A stretch of 64,000 nt of DNA. Source: Glycine soja (Eukaryota > Streptophyta > Magnoliopsida > Fabales > Fabaceae). A program made the translations under genes and the position numbers. The stretch lies in assembly GCF_004193775.1 (NCBI RefSeq), contig NC_041019.1, positions 34,100,827 through 34,164,826 on the forward strand, written 5' to 3'. Below are positions 33,582-45,104 of this stretch, piece by piece (positions within the stretch are counted from its first letter, which is position 1; each line of letters starts with the position of its first letter). A model generated the notes under the pieces. The model had not been told where the DNA came from. It saw only the letters and a program-made list of their open reading frames with translations, and made no database searches.

Positions 33582-36500
33582 TCATGGTGGAGGAAGAGTA
33601 GGGTGGAGTAAGGAAGTCTCTTCCACCACTACGTCCACTAAAGAAGGGTTCGTGAGGAATGGCTTAAGTCGATGTCCATTGACCTTGAAGCTCTTGTTTG
33701 TGGAGTCGCTTTTGATCTCAACTGTACCATAAGGAAAAACATTAGTAACAACAAAAGGACCAATCCACTTAGACCTCAACTTACCACTCATGAGTCCAAG
33801 CCTAGAATTATACAATAACACTTTTTGCCCAACCACGAAGTCTTTTTTAACTATCATGCTATCATGGAACTTCTTGGTCTTTTCTTTGTAGAACTTGGCA
33901 TTCTCGTAGGCTTCTAGGCGGATTTCATCTAACTCACTCAGTTGCAACTTCCTTTCCTCGCCAGCTTGATCCATAGAGAAGTTGCAAGTCTTCACTGCCC
34001 AGTATGCTTTGTGCTCAATTTCCACTGGAAGATGACATGCCTTTCCAAAGACAACCCGATAAGGAGACATTCCTATGGGTGCTTTGTAGGCAGTCCGATG
34101 TGCCCAGAGAGCATCATCAAGCCTGGTACTCCAATCTTTCCTGCTTGGCTGCACAATCTTCTCTAGAATTCTCTTGATTTCCCTGTTAGAAATTTCTGCC
34201 TGTCCATTAGTCTGGGGGTGGTATGGTGTGGATACCCTGTGTACCACCCCGTACTTTTTAAGCAAGGCATGCATTGTCCTGTTGCAAAAATGGGTTCCTT
34301 GATCACTAACAATTGCTTTAGGTACTCCAAACCTGCAAAACAGATTAGACTTGACAAAGTCTGCGACAACTTTAGCATCATTAGTTCTAGTGGGCTTGGC
34401 TTCCACCCATTTTGAAACATAATCAATTGCAAGGAGAATGTAAACATAAACAAAAGAGACAGGAAAAGGACCCATGAAATCTATACCCCAGACATCAAAC
34501 ACCTCACAGAATAGCATAGGTTGCTGAGGCATTTGTTGTCGCCATGTAAGTGTATTTCCTGCTCTCTGACACTGCTCACAAGTGCTGCAGATCTTCCACG
34601 CATCTTTAAAGATGGTGGGCCAATAAAAACCACAATCAAGCACTTTGCGAGCTGTCCTTTGAACACCAAGATGACCTCCCGGTGCGGAAGAATGACAGAA
34701 CTGCAGGATTGAGTCAGTCTCATGATCTGGAATGCACCGTCTAATGACCTGATCACTGCACAATTTCCACAAGTAGGGGTCATCCCAAATAAAATGCTTA
34801 GCATCACTTTTAATCTTATCTTTTTGGGCCTTAGATGCTAAGGGAGGAAAAACAGAGGCAACTAAATAATTGACAATGTTAGCAAACCAGGGAGTAGAAA
34901 GAGAGTCAGAAATACTATACAATATATACAAATGATCATCCGGGAAATCATCCCGAATAGGTGAATCTGCATCAGAGACACGTTCGATCCGACTCAAATG
35001 ATCAGCAACTAGATTTTGTGCTCCACTCCTATCACGGATCTCCAAGTCAAACTCTTGGAGCCAGAGCATCCATCGGATCAACCTAGGCTTAGAATCAGCC
35101 TTCTTCAACAAGTACTTTAGAGCTGCATGGTCAGTATAAACAATAATGCGAGTACCAAGCAAATAAGATCGAAATTTTTCAAGAGCAAAAACTATGGCTA
35201 GAAGTTCTTTCTCAGTAGTAGTATAATTTGCTTGGGCAGCATCTAAAGTCCTAGAAGCATAATATATCACCCTGGGCAATTTATCAATTTTCTGAGCAAG
35301 GACAGCCCCCAATGCATAATTTGATGCATCACACATAAGCTCAAAAGGGGCTGTCCAATCGGGTGCCTGGATGATGGGGGTGGTAGTCAACGCTCTTTTG
35401 AGGCAATCAAAAGCCTCTTTGCATCTGTCATTAAAGTCAAACTCCACCTCCTTTTGCAACAAGTTGGACAGTGGAAGGGCTACTTTGCTAAAATCCCTTA
35501 TAAAGCGCCTGTAGAATCCTGCATGACCAAGAAAAGATCGCACCTCTCGCACACAAGAGGGGTAAGGCAATTGTGAAATAACAGAAATTTTTGCAGGATC
35601 TACTTCAATACCCTTATTGGAAATAATGTGGCCTAAAACTATACCTTGCTCAACCATAAAATGACATTTTTCAAATTTTAGAACAAGGTTAGTTTCAATG
35701 CATCTATTCAAAACTTTTTCCAAACTATTCAAACAACCATCAAAAGAGGATCCATATACAGTGAAATCATCCATAAACACCTCTATGCAATTTTCTAAAA
35801 AATCACTGAAAATACTAATCATGCACCGCTGGAAGGTACCAGGGCCATTGCACAGGCCGAAAGGCATCCTCCTATAAGCAAAAGTGCCGAAGGGGCAGGT
35901 GAATGTGGTCTTTTCCTGATCCTCAGGAGCAATAGTAATTTGCATATAACCAGAAAAACCATCAAGGAAACAGTAGTGGGATTTACCTGCCAGGCGTTCA
36001 AGCATCTGGTCATTGAATGGCAGGGGAAAATGGTCCTTTTTGGTAACCTGGTTCAGCCTCCTATAGTCAATGCAGACTCTCCAACTGTTCTGCACCCGAG
36101 TAGGAATCAGCTCCTCCTTCTCATTTCTGATCACTGTGAGGCCAGTCTTCTTCGGGACTACCTGGACGGGACTCACCCATTGGCTATCGGAGATAGGATA
36201 AATGATTCCAGCTTGCAAAAGCTTGGTTATCTCCTTCTTTACTACATCAAGAATCACCGGGTTGAGTCTTCTCTGTGGTTGTCTTACTGGTTTAGCTCCA
36301 TCCTCTAAATTTATTCGATGCATACATGTGGATGGGCTAATACCAGGAATGTTCGCTAGGGTCCAGCCTATAGCCTTCTTATGCTTCTTGAGAACTGACA
36401 ACAACTTCTCCTCTTGCTCATCAGCAAGGGAGGCAGATATAATCACTGGAAAACTCTTGCTATCATCCAAGTAAGCGTATTTTAAATTTGATGGTAGAGG

Positions 36501-37598
36501 CTTCAATTCTGGTGTGGTCGGCTGGACAGTGGTAGAAGGAGATGGTTTCTCAGCCTTTACCTCATAAAGAAAGTCAGAGGTATGTGTACTTCCTGAAACA
36601 TGGTTAGTCCTATCTGACTCTATAAAATCAATCTCAAGAGGTAAAACACCACCACCAGGCATGCAATCAATATCACTCTCAGATTCACTCTCAGCATCAA
36701 ATTCAGACATATGATCAAGTACAATTTCAGACTCAATGCATGAAGAGTGAGAGGCATGCAGATTAGAATAAAGATCAGTCATGTATTCATCAACAACATG
36801 GTCAATTATTTCAGCACGAAATACAGAAAGATCTTCAGATGGGTATTTCATAGCATCCAGAATATTAAAATGAACAGTTATGTCACCAAATTCCATAGAC
36901 AGTGTGCCTGCATAAACATCTATCTTAGTTCTAGCAGTTTTCATAAAGGGTCTGCCTAGAATGATGGGAACTGATCCTTGAGAAAATCCATCTTCCATAT
37001 TCAAAATATAAAAATCAACAGGGAAAATCAGTTCACCAACTCTAACTAAGACATCTTCTATGAAACCAACAGGGTAGGCAACACTTCTATTAGCTAAATG
37101 AATTACCACATCAGTTGACTGCAAGGGGCCTAGAGATAGAGAATTAAAAATAGACAGAGGCATAACACTAACAGAAGCTCCTAAATCTAGCATGGCATTG
37201 TCAAACTTACTATTCCCTATGATACAAGGTATGCTGAATGTACCTGGATCTTTGCATTTTTCAGGAATTTGAGGAACAGATTTACCAATCAATGCGGAGA
37301 CATTTCTGCCCATGCTAATTCGTTCACTTCCTTTAAGCTTCCACTTATTAGTGCACAACTCCTTCAAGAATTTGGCATATCTTGGAATTTGCTTTATTGC
37401 ATCACGTTTCCAAGATCTCTTTCTCTGCCTCTTCCATTTTTTTGTTGGAAACTGCTCTTGGAGGGAATGGAAGAGGGGGAATGTGCTGCTTCTGCAAATC
37501 AGAATTACCTGTGGAAGAAGATTCACCTGCACAGAAATTGTTAGGTAAATTTTTGTCATCACCTTTTTCTGGAATAGAGTGAAGTTTGGCATGTTCAT
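33582..37598 (-). CDS. pol: A1 pol: protease, reverse transcriptase, RNase H, integrase
   Basis: An uninterrupted 1,338-codon frame. Residues about 1-65 are out-of-frame gag sequence; true homology starts near [13 protein letters not shown]. The aspartic protease motif [11 protein letters not shown] is at about 137-147. RT has FPLPFNDQM and the catalytic FMDD at 608-611. RNase H has D757 (DASNYALG), E798 (TEKELLAI) and D823 (YTDHAALK). Integrase has a zinc domain with H969, H976, C1007 and C1010, and catalytic D1040, D1099 and E1135, giving the expected D-x35-E spacing. A C-terminal strand-rich region ([20 protein letters not shown]) follows. The frame ends HPTLPPP. It would normally be made as one polyprotein with gag, but the upstream frame is broken, so expression is doubtful. 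All visible catalytic residues are kept. Confidence 0.93.
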   Translation of the reverse strand: MNMPNFTLFQKKVMTKIYLTISVQVNLLPQVILICRSSTFPLFHSLQEQFPTKKWKRQRKRSWKRDAIKQIPRYAKFLKELCTNKWKLKGSERISMGRNVSALIGKSVPQIPEKCKDPGTFSIPCIIGNSKFDNAMLDLGASVSVMPLSIFNSLSLGPLQSTDVVIHLANRSVAYPVGFIEDVLVRVGELIFPVDFYILNMEDGFSQGSVPIILGRPFMKTARTKIDVYAGTLSMEFGDITVHFNILDAMKYPSEDLSVFRAEIIDHVVDEYMTDLYSNLHASHSSCIESEIVLDHMSEFDAESESESDIDCMPGGGVLPLEIDFIESDRTNHVSGSTHTSDFLYEVKAEKPSPSTTVQPTTPELKPLPSNLKYAYLDDSKSFPVIISASLADEQEEKLLSVLKKHKKAIGWTLANIPGISPSTCMHRINLEDGAKPVRQPQRRLNPVILDVVKKEITKLLQAGIIYPISDSQWVSPVQVVPKKTGLTVIRNEKEELIPTRVQNSWRVCIDYRRLNQVTKKDHFPLPFNDQMLERLAGKSHYCFLDGFSGYMQITIAPEDQEKTTFTCPFGTFAYRRMPFGLCNGPGTFQRCMISIFSDFLENCIEVFMDDFTVYGSSFDGCLNSLEKVLNRCIETNLVLKFEKCHFMVEQGIVLGHIISNKGIEVDPAKISVISQLPYPSCVREVRSFLGHAGFYRRFIRDFSKVALPLSNLLQKEVEFDFNDRCKEAFDCLKRALTTTPIIQAPDWTAPFELMCDASNYALGAVLAQKIDKLPRVIYYASRTLDAAQANYTTTEKELLAIVFALEKFRSYLLGTRIIVYTDHAALKYLLKKADSKPRLIRWMLWLQEFDLEIRDRSGAQNLVADHLSRIERVSDADSPIRDDFPDDHLYILYSISDSLSTPWFANIVNYLVASVFPPLASKAQKDKIKSDAKHFIWDDPYLWKLCSDQVIRRCIPDHETDSILQFCHSSAPGGHLGVQRTARKVLDCGFYWPTIFKDAWKICSTCEQCQRAGNTLTWRQQMPQQPMLFCEVFDVWGIDFMGPFPVSFVYVYILLAIDYVSKWVEAKPTRTNDAKVVADFVKSNLFCRFGVPKAIVSDQGTHFCNRTMHALLKKYGVVHRVSTPYHPQTNGQAEISNREIKRILEKIVQPSRKDWSTRLDDALWAHRTAYKAPIGMSPYRVVFGKACHLPVEIEHKAYWAVKTCNFSMDQAGEERKLQLSELDEIRLEAYENAKFYKEKTKKFHDSMIVKKDFVVGQKVLLYNSRLGLMSGKLRSKWIGPFVVTNVFPYGTVEIKSDSTNKSFKVNGHRLKPFLTNPSLVDVVVEETSLLHPTLPPP

Positions 37599-39210
37599 TT
37601 GTAGATGAGGAAGGTGCTATGGGTTGAGGTCCTTGACACTGCTTTCCCGACCTCAATGAAATGGCACTGACATTTTTGGGATTTTGGACAGCTTGAGAAG
37701 GCAGCTTGTCAGAATTCTGGGACTGTTGTTGATTCAATTGGGTAGCTAATTGTCCCATCTGATTGGTTAAGCTCTGAATGGAGGCTCTGGTCTCTTGCTG
37801 AAACTGCATGTTCTGCATAGTCATTTGCCTCACAAGTTCTTCGAGGGAAGGTTGTGGAGGGGCCTCAACTGTTGGTTGTTTCTGGGGTTGTTGTTGTTGT
37901 TGGATTGGTGGAGGAATGTATGGTCTGCTTGGGCCAGCAGCATTTTGGAAGGAAGGAGCAGGCTGCTGTTGTTGTTGCTGAGGGCTGGACCATCTGAGGT
38001 TAGGGTGATTCCTCCATCCAGGGTTGTATCTGTTGCTGGAAAGGTCATAATTGCTCTGCTGTGGTTGATTTTGCTGCTGAGGTTGAGGAGGTCTATTGTA
38101 AATATTTGCAGCATAAGCTTCAGGCTGCTCAATTGCTCCAGGTTGCTGCATGGAAGGGCAAAGGTCTGTATGGTGGTCAGCAGAGGAGCACAGACCACAA
38201 ACCCTTGCGACAGGTACAGATTTCTGATTCAAGGCCAGCTAGGTTACCAAGTTGACCAACGCATCCAGTTTTCCTTCAAGCTTCTTAGTTTCAGATGATG
38301 CAGATGGGTTTGTAGCTACCTCATGCACTCCTCTAATGACTATGGCATCATTTCTGGCGCTAAACTGCTGGGAGTTGGAGGCCATCTTCTCAATTAAATT
38401 TCTGGCTTCAGCAGGAGTCATGTCTCCAAGGGCTCCACCACTGGCAGCATCTATCATACTTCTCTCCATATTACTGAGTCCTTCATAAAAATATTGGAGA
38501 ATAAGCTGTTCTGAAATCTGATGGTGGGGGCAACTGGCACATAGTTTCTTAAATCTCTCCCAGTACTCATACAGGCTCTCTCCACTGAGTTGTCTAATAC
38601 CTGAGATATCCTTCCTAATGGCTGTGGTCCTGGAAGCAGGGAAAATTTTTTCTAAGAATACTCTCTTAAGGTCATCCCAACTCGTGATGGACCTTGGAGC
38701 AAGGTAATACAGCCAGTCCTTTGCCACTCCCTCTAATGAATGAGGAAAAGCCTTCAGAAATATGTGATCCTCTTGGACATCTGGGGGTTTCATGGTGGAG
38801 CAGACAATGTGAAATTCTTTCAAATGTTTGTGCGGGTCTTCACCTGCAAGGCCATGAAACTTTGGAAGCAAATGAATCAGTCCAGTTTTAAGAACATATG
38901 GGACATCCTCATCAGGGTATTGGATGCACAAGCTTTCGTAGGAGAAATCAGGTGCAGCCATTTCCCTTAGAGTCCTCTCACGGGGTGGAGGTTGTGCCAT
39001 GTTCTCAGAATGTGCAAAATCAGAATGCTCAAAATTATAATGCTCAAGATCAGGATGTTCAAAATCACCAATAACAGAATGCACAGATTCACCAGTAATG
39101 GAATGCTCAGAATGATCAAAAGGTATAAAATGATGCCTAACTAATCTATGAAATGTCCTATCTATCTCAGGATCAAAGGGTTGTAAGTCAGATGGATTGC
39201 CTCTAGTCAT
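37402..39210 (-). pseudogene. gag: A1 gag, one nonsense codon and one frameshifting deletion
   Basis: Starts MTRGNPSDLQPFDPEIDRTF at 39210. The capsid-type core includes LPKFHGLAGEDPHKHLKEF, DDLKRVFLEKIFPASRTTAI and SLYEYWERFKKLC. A TAG at 38239-38241 interrupts LVNLVT/LALNQ where A2 has CAG (Gln). The same frame continues with a CGLCSSADHHTDLC zinc-binding motif and a Gln/Pro-rich tail to [11 protein letters not shown], ending at 37402. About 32 nt present in A2 at this point are missing here, shifting the reading frame relative to pol. These two lesions alone separate A1 from a continuous gag-pol. Confidence 0.9.
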
Positions 39211-40044
39211 ACACTACATTCAGCATGCACACAACTAGTTGCCTTGTCATGTAAATAAAGGTGTAGGTTTGAACTACAGCTACCCTCAAATGATATCCAA
39301 ATGACTTGAAATTTTGTGAGCAACCTTATAAAATTATGAGAAGATAGCACAAAAAATTTCAGATAAAAATTCAAAGTCTAACTATGAAAGCTAAAAATGG
39401 TAAGTTAAGAAAAATAAGTGAATAAAACTTGAAAAATAAAAAACTTTTGACAGAATCGCTTTTTTTTTTTTTATGATGGAGACCTCAGCCTGCCACGGCG
39501 TAGGAAATTTTTTTCTACCCCAAATGCATATATAATAATTGCGATTCTGATAACTGGAGCAAAAGTTATGGCCGTTTGAAGTTTTGACAAACACAAAATT
39601 TGCTAGTTTTTTGGAACTTTCAAATCTGACCAAACTAAATGCTCTAGCTATTTTTCCCACAAAATATGGATTAAAAGAAGTTACCACAAAAAAATTCAGC
39701 CAAAAATAACAACCCTAGCTACTAAAACAAAAAATCTCAAATAATTCAGCATGGGTGGTCGCTAAAATCCGTCTCTAATTGATTTCTACTACTACTCTGT
39801 TTTAGCCGCAAGCTGATTTCTACTACTACTCTATTTTCAAGCACAATCTTCACAGCAAAACACACAAGACTGAAACAGGGGAAACGCTTAATGGGAAAAC
39901 TGAAACAGAACACACATTAAACAAAATACCAGGACACTAAACAACACTAACACACATACTAACACAATACTAACAATTAAACATAAAACACGAAAGGATT
40001 AAACACACAACACTAGCTATCTATTATGAACCTTTGGACACTGC
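39211..40044 (-). other. A1 untranslated leader
   Basis: 0.8 kb between primer-binding site and gag with no credible reading frame. A2 has the matching leader at 57405-58122 (shared ctccggttatcaga-like and tttggggtagaaaaaa words). Confidence 0.75.
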
Positions 40045-40062
40045 TCCCCGGCAACAGCGCCA
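40045..40062 (-). promoter_or_regulatory. Primer-binding site of A1, Asp-tRNA type
   Basis: The minus strand reads TGGCGCTGTTGCCGGGGA, 4 nt (aatt) from the LTR. It differs at one base from A2's TGGCGCCGTTGCCGGGGA, which complements the 3' end of plant tRNA-Asp, the primer known for the Athila group. Confidence 0.88.
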
Positions 40063-40066
40063 AATT

Positions 40067-41238
40067 TGATCGAGGCCGTACCCGAATCAAATAAACATGA
40101 AAATGCAGTAACTAGGAAGTGATCCTAGGTCGTTTCCCAACGAGCAGTGACAAGCCAAATGTTCATAATATACTTGCAGTAACAGTAACGATGGGGGGGG
40201 GGGTTGTTTGTTTTGTGATTAAAGAGCAGAACAAGTAAACTGGAATACGAAATTACTAATATTAAAAACAGGTTGTTTCCTCTGATTCAGAAGCCATTCT
40301 CTTATCCTGGGTTATGGAGAATTCGTCCCTAACAGTCAACCACTTAATCCAACCCTATTTCAATTTACTAAGCGAAAATCAACTTAGGGTTTTCAATACG
40401 TGATTAGGCACCACATACACCAGTTAGCCCTTCGTCCATTAAGCATGAACGCAAGTTAGGCTCAGAGGCAATTAATCGAACACGAAGCGTGCACTGATTA
40501 ATATTCACGAATTTGGGATACTAGTGAAGGGAGAACTGCCAGGAAACCACATTACAAGCGAAACCTCAAAGAGAGTTGGGCTTCGTCCTCAAAAGGAAAC
40601 AACACCAGAAAATCTAGCCTTCCATGGATTCAAACAGAAAACGCAATTGAAACATGAAGCAGAAACGTAAATGAACGGAAACGTAAATGAACAGAAACGT
40701 AAACGAACAGAAATGTAAAATGGAACAGAAACGTAAATGAGAGTAGAAGAAGAAGCAAGAACAAAATTGTAATTAGAAGCAGAAAACGTAAAATTGCATT
40801 ACGAACTCAGAAGCATCAAAACAGAAAAAACGAAACCCTAAAACAAAGCTCTGAATAATGAATAGCATAAGCGAATAGAATGCCCTGCACAAATCCCAAG
40901 GCAGCTATTTAAAAAGAGTCACTCAAAGTCATTGGGCCCTATTACAATACTCTGGCCCAAAACGAAATAAACACCGAACAACATAAAATAAAATTGCGAA
41001 ATTTCCTAATTAGAAATTAACTAAGATAAGCGCTGCTTTATTTGCCCTCTTCAAGTCCACAACCAAAATCCGGATTAAGCCCAATGTTTCATTAATTCCT
41101 GAAATTAGATTAAAAACATCAAATTAGCTAAATGAGCCCAAATAATAAAACTGCCTAATTAATTGACAATTAAGACCAATCAATAATTAAAATGGTGCAA
41201 AAAGGGTTTAGAAAATAGAAGAAAATGATGGCACATCA
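40067..41238 (-). mobile_element. 5' LTR of A1
   Basis: 1,172 bp, equal in length to the 3' LTR, TG...CA on the minus strand. Differences from the 3' LTR are scattered substitutions and a length change in a G-run near 40192-40203. Confidence 0.93.
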
Positions 41239-41516
41239 GTATCCAAGGTATCTTGCTACCTAAACATACATGTATATATTTTGTGAAGTATTTTTTTGCT
41301 ACATACATGCATATCTAAGGTATTTTCACTACCTAAACACACAAACATATATTTTGTGAGGTATGACTACCCTCCGAGCTTGTCCTCGTTTTATTTAAAT
41401 TCCTAGGATCATGAGCAACTAGGTGTGTCCTACTATGACTTGAGAAACAAAAGGTGATCAAATAACAAGCAGAAATTTAAAAGTTACTTGGTTGCCTCCT
41501 AGTAGCGCTTCTTTAA
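41239..41516 (-). other. E2 remnant of the 73-bp repeat region
   Basis: Contains ggtatcttgctacctaaacata and gtatttttttgctacatacatg, the reverse complement of the E1 repeat at 24425-24675, then sequence matching E1 24280-24420. No gene. Confidence 0.7.
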
Positions 41517-42480
41517 CGTCTTGAGTTGGACGCTTGATGACTTGTCGGTCACGGACCTAGTACTTTGCTTATCTTTGGCTTTGGACTTGGTCGCCTGCTG
41601 GTCGGCCATGGGTCGTAGGCAACGCACTAACTTTTTTGTGGATGAGCTGAGGTTCTTTGGAGGTGGCGGCAGTGCGTCTATTGCCCGCTGCCGGCCATCC
41701 CCAAGCTGCTGGGGTGTTGCGCCCTGCGCCTGCCTTGGGGCGCAATACTTCTTGATGAAAGCTCAATTAGTAGGGGGCTTGATGACCTTGCTGGGGGTGA
41801 CAGGCACCCCGTAGAACTGACAGAGGCCCGTAATTAGAGCTGGCAACTCCAAGTCCTTGTTGGCCTTCTTCGGGTCCACTGGGTGTCTTGCGGGCACAAT
41901 TCCTGCAAAAAATAGATGACATCAGAAATGAGTTGGAGAAGGTGCATACTTACCTATGACATGATGGCGTGACCTTGCTGGGGGGAAACGGGCACCCTGT
42001 AGGACCGACAGAGGCCCATAACTAGAGCTGGAAACCCCAGAGCCTTGTTGGACTTCTCCGGGTCCACTGGGTGTCTTGTGGGCACAACCCCTGCAAATAA
42101 TAGATGACATCAGAAATCAGTTGAGCGATGTGCATACTTACCTATGACATGATGGCGTGACCTTGCTGGGGGGAAATGGGAACCCTGTAGGACCGACAGA
42201 GGCCCGTAACTAGAGCTGGAAACCCCAGGGCCCTGTTGGACTTCTCCGAGTCCACTGGGTGTCTTGTGGGCACAACCCTGATATTTCCACAGGGGGAGAT
42301 TGGCATTGTGGTCACCGGGTGGAATGTTGCTAAGTAGCAACGTCATCCATATCTGTGTAAGAGTGGTCATGTTGGTGCGCATGACCCGCACTCGTCTCTT
42401 TGCAGCGGCACGGGTGAAATCTTGCCCCGGTATGCATAGTAGCTGCATTATAGCCTCCCTCTCTAGTCGTGCTCGCACAG
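41517..42480 (-). pseudogene. PF20167-like captured gene fragment in E2, three tandem exon-intron units
   Basis: The minus-strand frame 42478-42110 reads LEREAIMQLLCIPGQDFTRA and NMTTLTQIWMTLLLSNIPPG, the same family as E1 23380-24100 and here keeping Trp where E1 has a stop. Downstream, an exon containing gggtccactgggtgtcttg on the plus strand recurs at about 41873, 42058 and (gagtccactggg) 42247. Copies are separated by short introns whose donor (gtaagtatgcac on the minus strand) and 'tttgcag' acceptor are kept. The last exon (AFIKKYCAPRQAQG) stays open to a stop near 41517, longer than in E1. It is presumably non-functional. The orientation agrees with E2 transcription, as in E1. Confidence 0.75.
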
Positions 42481-42604
42481 TTGGTCGCCCTTCAATATCA
42501 GGGGGTGGCCCAGGAACTGATAAAAGGAAACTACTCGCCCCTTAATCGGGGGCGCAAGTCTCGGTTAAGCATTAAGGGCAGAGGACCTTAAATTCTCTTA
42601 AGGT

Positions 42605-42810
42605 GTGGCTATGGAGCCCACTGAAAGTGAGGACACGTAGCCCTCTAAAGTCGATGACGTGTCACCCTTTGAAGGCGAGGGCGTCTAGCCCACTAAAGGA
42701 GAGGGTGTACAGCCCTCTGAAGGCGAGGACGTGCAACCCTCTAAAGGTGAGGACATGTAGTCCTTTGAAGGTGAGGGCGTGTAGTCCTCTAAAGGTGATA
42801 AGTACTAGTA
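42605..42810 (-). repeat. Short 24-bp array of E2, about 8-9 degenerate units
   Basis: Related to the 38-unit E1 array and at the same relative position, between gag and the PF20167-like fragment. On the minus strand units read aggactacatgtcctc, agggttgcacgtcctc and agaggactacacgccctc. The last of these has an A-C mismatch in the stem, so pairing is less well kept than in E1. Confidence 0.8.
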
Positions 42811-43058
42811 CCCAAAGGTCCACCCTTATGAAAAAGCAAGAGATCGACTCATCGAGAGGGCCAGTCATCCCAAATTCAAAAGATTGGACATTAGATGTAG
42901 GAAATCTATGCAGTTAACATGATTTTTTAGGGATGCAGATGCATGCAGCCTTTGTCATGAAATTTGGTAAATGCGGACCTCATATGAAACAATCCAAGGC
43001 AATGGAAAGTTGTACAATGTTCATGACATCCTTTCCCTATTTTGTGATTTTGATTTTG

Positions 43059-43104
<46 letters not shown>

Positions 43105-43688
43105 TTTATTATTTTGGAAAACACAGATTGATTGTCCTTTTGAAAGAGGCGATAATTCATGCAACCTTATCCTATCTTTGCTAATCTCTCTGGGAACTCC
43201 CTCAGAGTGTTTGTTCTATTTGATTTAGTCACTTGACCATTTTGGAGTGACGGCCATGGAGCCGTTTGACGTTTAATCAATCCATTGAAATTCCAGGGTT
43301 TGTCCCCCCTCTTTTTTTTTGCTTAAAAACATCGACGGGTGAGAACTTTTGATCTGCCCCTATGTTCGCTTGAGGCTCATGCATGATGCCCCTCATTGCC
43401 CCAGTGTAGGGCTTTGAGGTACCAATCGTTGTCTTTCATCATGACCTTGTAGCAGGGAACCTATTGGGTGAGAACTTCTAATCAGCCCCTAGGTTCGCTT
43501 GAGGTTCATGCACGGTGCCTCTCATTGCCCCAGTGTAAGGCTTTGAGGTACCAATCGTTGTCTTGTCTTCACAACCTCGTAGTGAGGAAGAATGAAAGAG
43601 GCAGTTGATTCTTGCTAAAAGAATTTTCCAAGGACGAGAAATAGTTGAAGGATTTTTTCAGTTGATGGATTAAGTCAAATGACTCCTA
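42811..43688 (-). other. E2 spacer, retained here but absent from E1
   Basis: About 560 bp (42811-43370) has no counterpart in E1, where the 24-bp array directly follows the shared sequence. It includes an ATT microsatellite. 43338-43580 contains a direct duplication of about 123 bp (gggtgagaactt...gcccctaggttcgcttgagg...ggtaccaatcgttgtc). No gene was recognised. Confidence 0.65.
43061..43104. repeat. (ATT)n microsatellite
   Basis: About 14-15 uninterrupted ATT units followed by tttttattatttt. Frames through it give Tyr or Ile runs and are not genes. Confidence 0.97.
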
Positions 43689-44687
43689 TGTAGAAGCAAG
43701 ATGTTTTGATGTTTTGATGATGCCAAAGGATCAAGTGCTTCTAAGTTTTATTCAAGACAAGAATCCAAGAAAATCAATATATATGATCAAGTTGATCTCT
43801 AGAATCTTAGGAAGAAGTTTCCAAATTGAAAAAGCAAAAGGTTTGGCCAAAGAATTCTATCTAAATCATTTCAAATTGAGATTTACTCTCTGGTAATCGA
43901 TTACCAGCAGCTGAAAATGTTTATAACAGTCACTAGAAATTCAAAATTTATAATGTGTAATTGATTACACATGGATGGTAATTGATTACCAGCAGTTCAT
44001 TGAGCATTTTAATTCAAATTTTAAAGCCTGTAATCGATTACCAGAGGAGATTTTCAGAAAATAATTTCCAAGAGTCACATCTATTCAAACGGTTTATGAA
44101 TGGCCATCAAGGGTCTATTTATATGTGACTCGGAAACACGAATTTAAAGAGAGTTTTCATTGCCCAAAAAGTTTTATCCTCTCAAAAAGATTCCTTGGTC
44201 AACCACTTGTATATCCAATAAGGAATTTTGATTGATCTTCATTGTACAATCTACCTCTTTTAAGAGAGATTTCTTCTTCTCTTCTTCTTATTTCTGAAAA
44301 GGGATTAAGAGACCGTGGGTCTCTTGTTGTAGAGGATTCCTGAACACAAGGGAAGGGTTGTCCCTGTGTGGTTCAGACTTTGTAAAAGGAGTTTTACAAA
44401 GAGAGTGGAAAATCTCAAGTGGGTTACTTGAGGACTGGACGTAGGCACGGGAAGTGGCCGAACCAGTATAAATCAAGTTTGCATTCCTCTCTTTCCTTAA
44501 ACTTCTTTTATTTATTGTTATTTATCTTTTTCTTTGAAGAAGTTTATTTTGAATTGTCTTTTGAGTAATTCATGTTAAGGGTACATTGTTAATAAAAAAA
44601 TAGAGAGTGAAAGTTTAATTGGGGAATAGTCTTTGTATCTTAATTCACCCCCCCCCCCTTAAGATAACTGAGGCCATTTGTCCAACA
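43689..44687 (+). mobile_element. Solo LTR, 999 bp, inside E2
   Basis: Starts TGTAGAAGCAAGATG and ends TTTGTCCAACA (TG...CA), flanked by TCCTA at 43684-43688 and 44688-44692. E1 carries the uninterrupted site (near 22219-22235 on the opposite strand). Only one LTR is present, so the internal region was probably lost by LTR-LTR recombination. The plus orientation is suggested by tctatttatatg near 44116 as TATA box and downstream leader sequence. An exact 18-bp palindrome, CTGGTAATCGATTACCAG, is at 43890-43907 with two weaker copies near 43977 and 44030. The family is not firmly recognised, perhaps Copia-type. Confidence 0.85.
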
Positions 44688-45104
44688 TCCTATTCTTGAT
44701 AACTCACTTCTCTCTAAAAAGACAAACTTTCCGGAATGATAAAATGAGGTTACATGAATATCTTGAAAACACAGTCAATCAAATGCTTTTTTCTTTTTCT
44801 TTTTGAACTTTTTTTTTATTTTGAAACTTATTTGTTTTGAACTTTACTCGTTGTTTTACGGCACCCCCACCAACGTGCAAGACGAGTAATTTCTGATTGA
44901 ACGGTCTTGGAAGTCAGCACTCAGGAGCGCATGTCGCTTAAGCAAACAGACCAATGGCTTGCACCCACACTCCGGTGAAAGTTGAATAAGCAAAGATGCG
45001 TTTGTGAGAGGATGAGGGACAAAGATATCAAATTTATCCATTTTATTTAGCATTGTAACTGTGGTTTACAATAATCGTATAAACTTGAAAATCCTTATGA
45101 GTCA
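44688..45104 (-). other. E2 non-coding segment after gag
   Basis: Homologous to E1 21798-22250 in reverse (cgtgcaagacgagtaat, ctgattgaacggtcttgg). It shows that the loss of protease/RT is shared by both elements. Confidence 0.75.

Larger units (their letters stand above)
30904..41238 (-). mobile_element. Complete Athila-group (Calypso/Diaspora-like) retrotransposon A1, nested in E2
   Basis: 10,335 bp with two 1,172-bp LTRs, flanked by GTATT (30899-30903) and GTATC (41239-41243). The related uninterrupted sequence in E1 (about 24531-24615) supports one ancestral site. On the minus strand: 5' LTR, primer-binding site, gag, a 1,338-codon protease-RT-RNase H-integrase frame, a non-coding segment, polypurine tract, 3' LTR. 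LTRs differ by roughly 18-20 positions by eye (about 1.6%), so this is the youngest dated insertion here. No env-like ORF is present, as in the soybean Diaspora family. Confidence 0.93.

Noticed and set aside
36202..38298. Plus-strand frames of 90-167 codons inside A1
   Set aside because: They are opposite-strand shadows of the A1 gag and pol frames, including Gln-codon repeats read as Leu.
41521..41814. Plus-strand 97-codon frame
   Set aside because: It is antisense to the PF20167-like exons, which match the E1 cargo on the other strand.
42927..43228. Frames with poly-Tyr, poly-Ile or poly-Leu runs
   Set aside because: They are translations of the ATT microsatellite.
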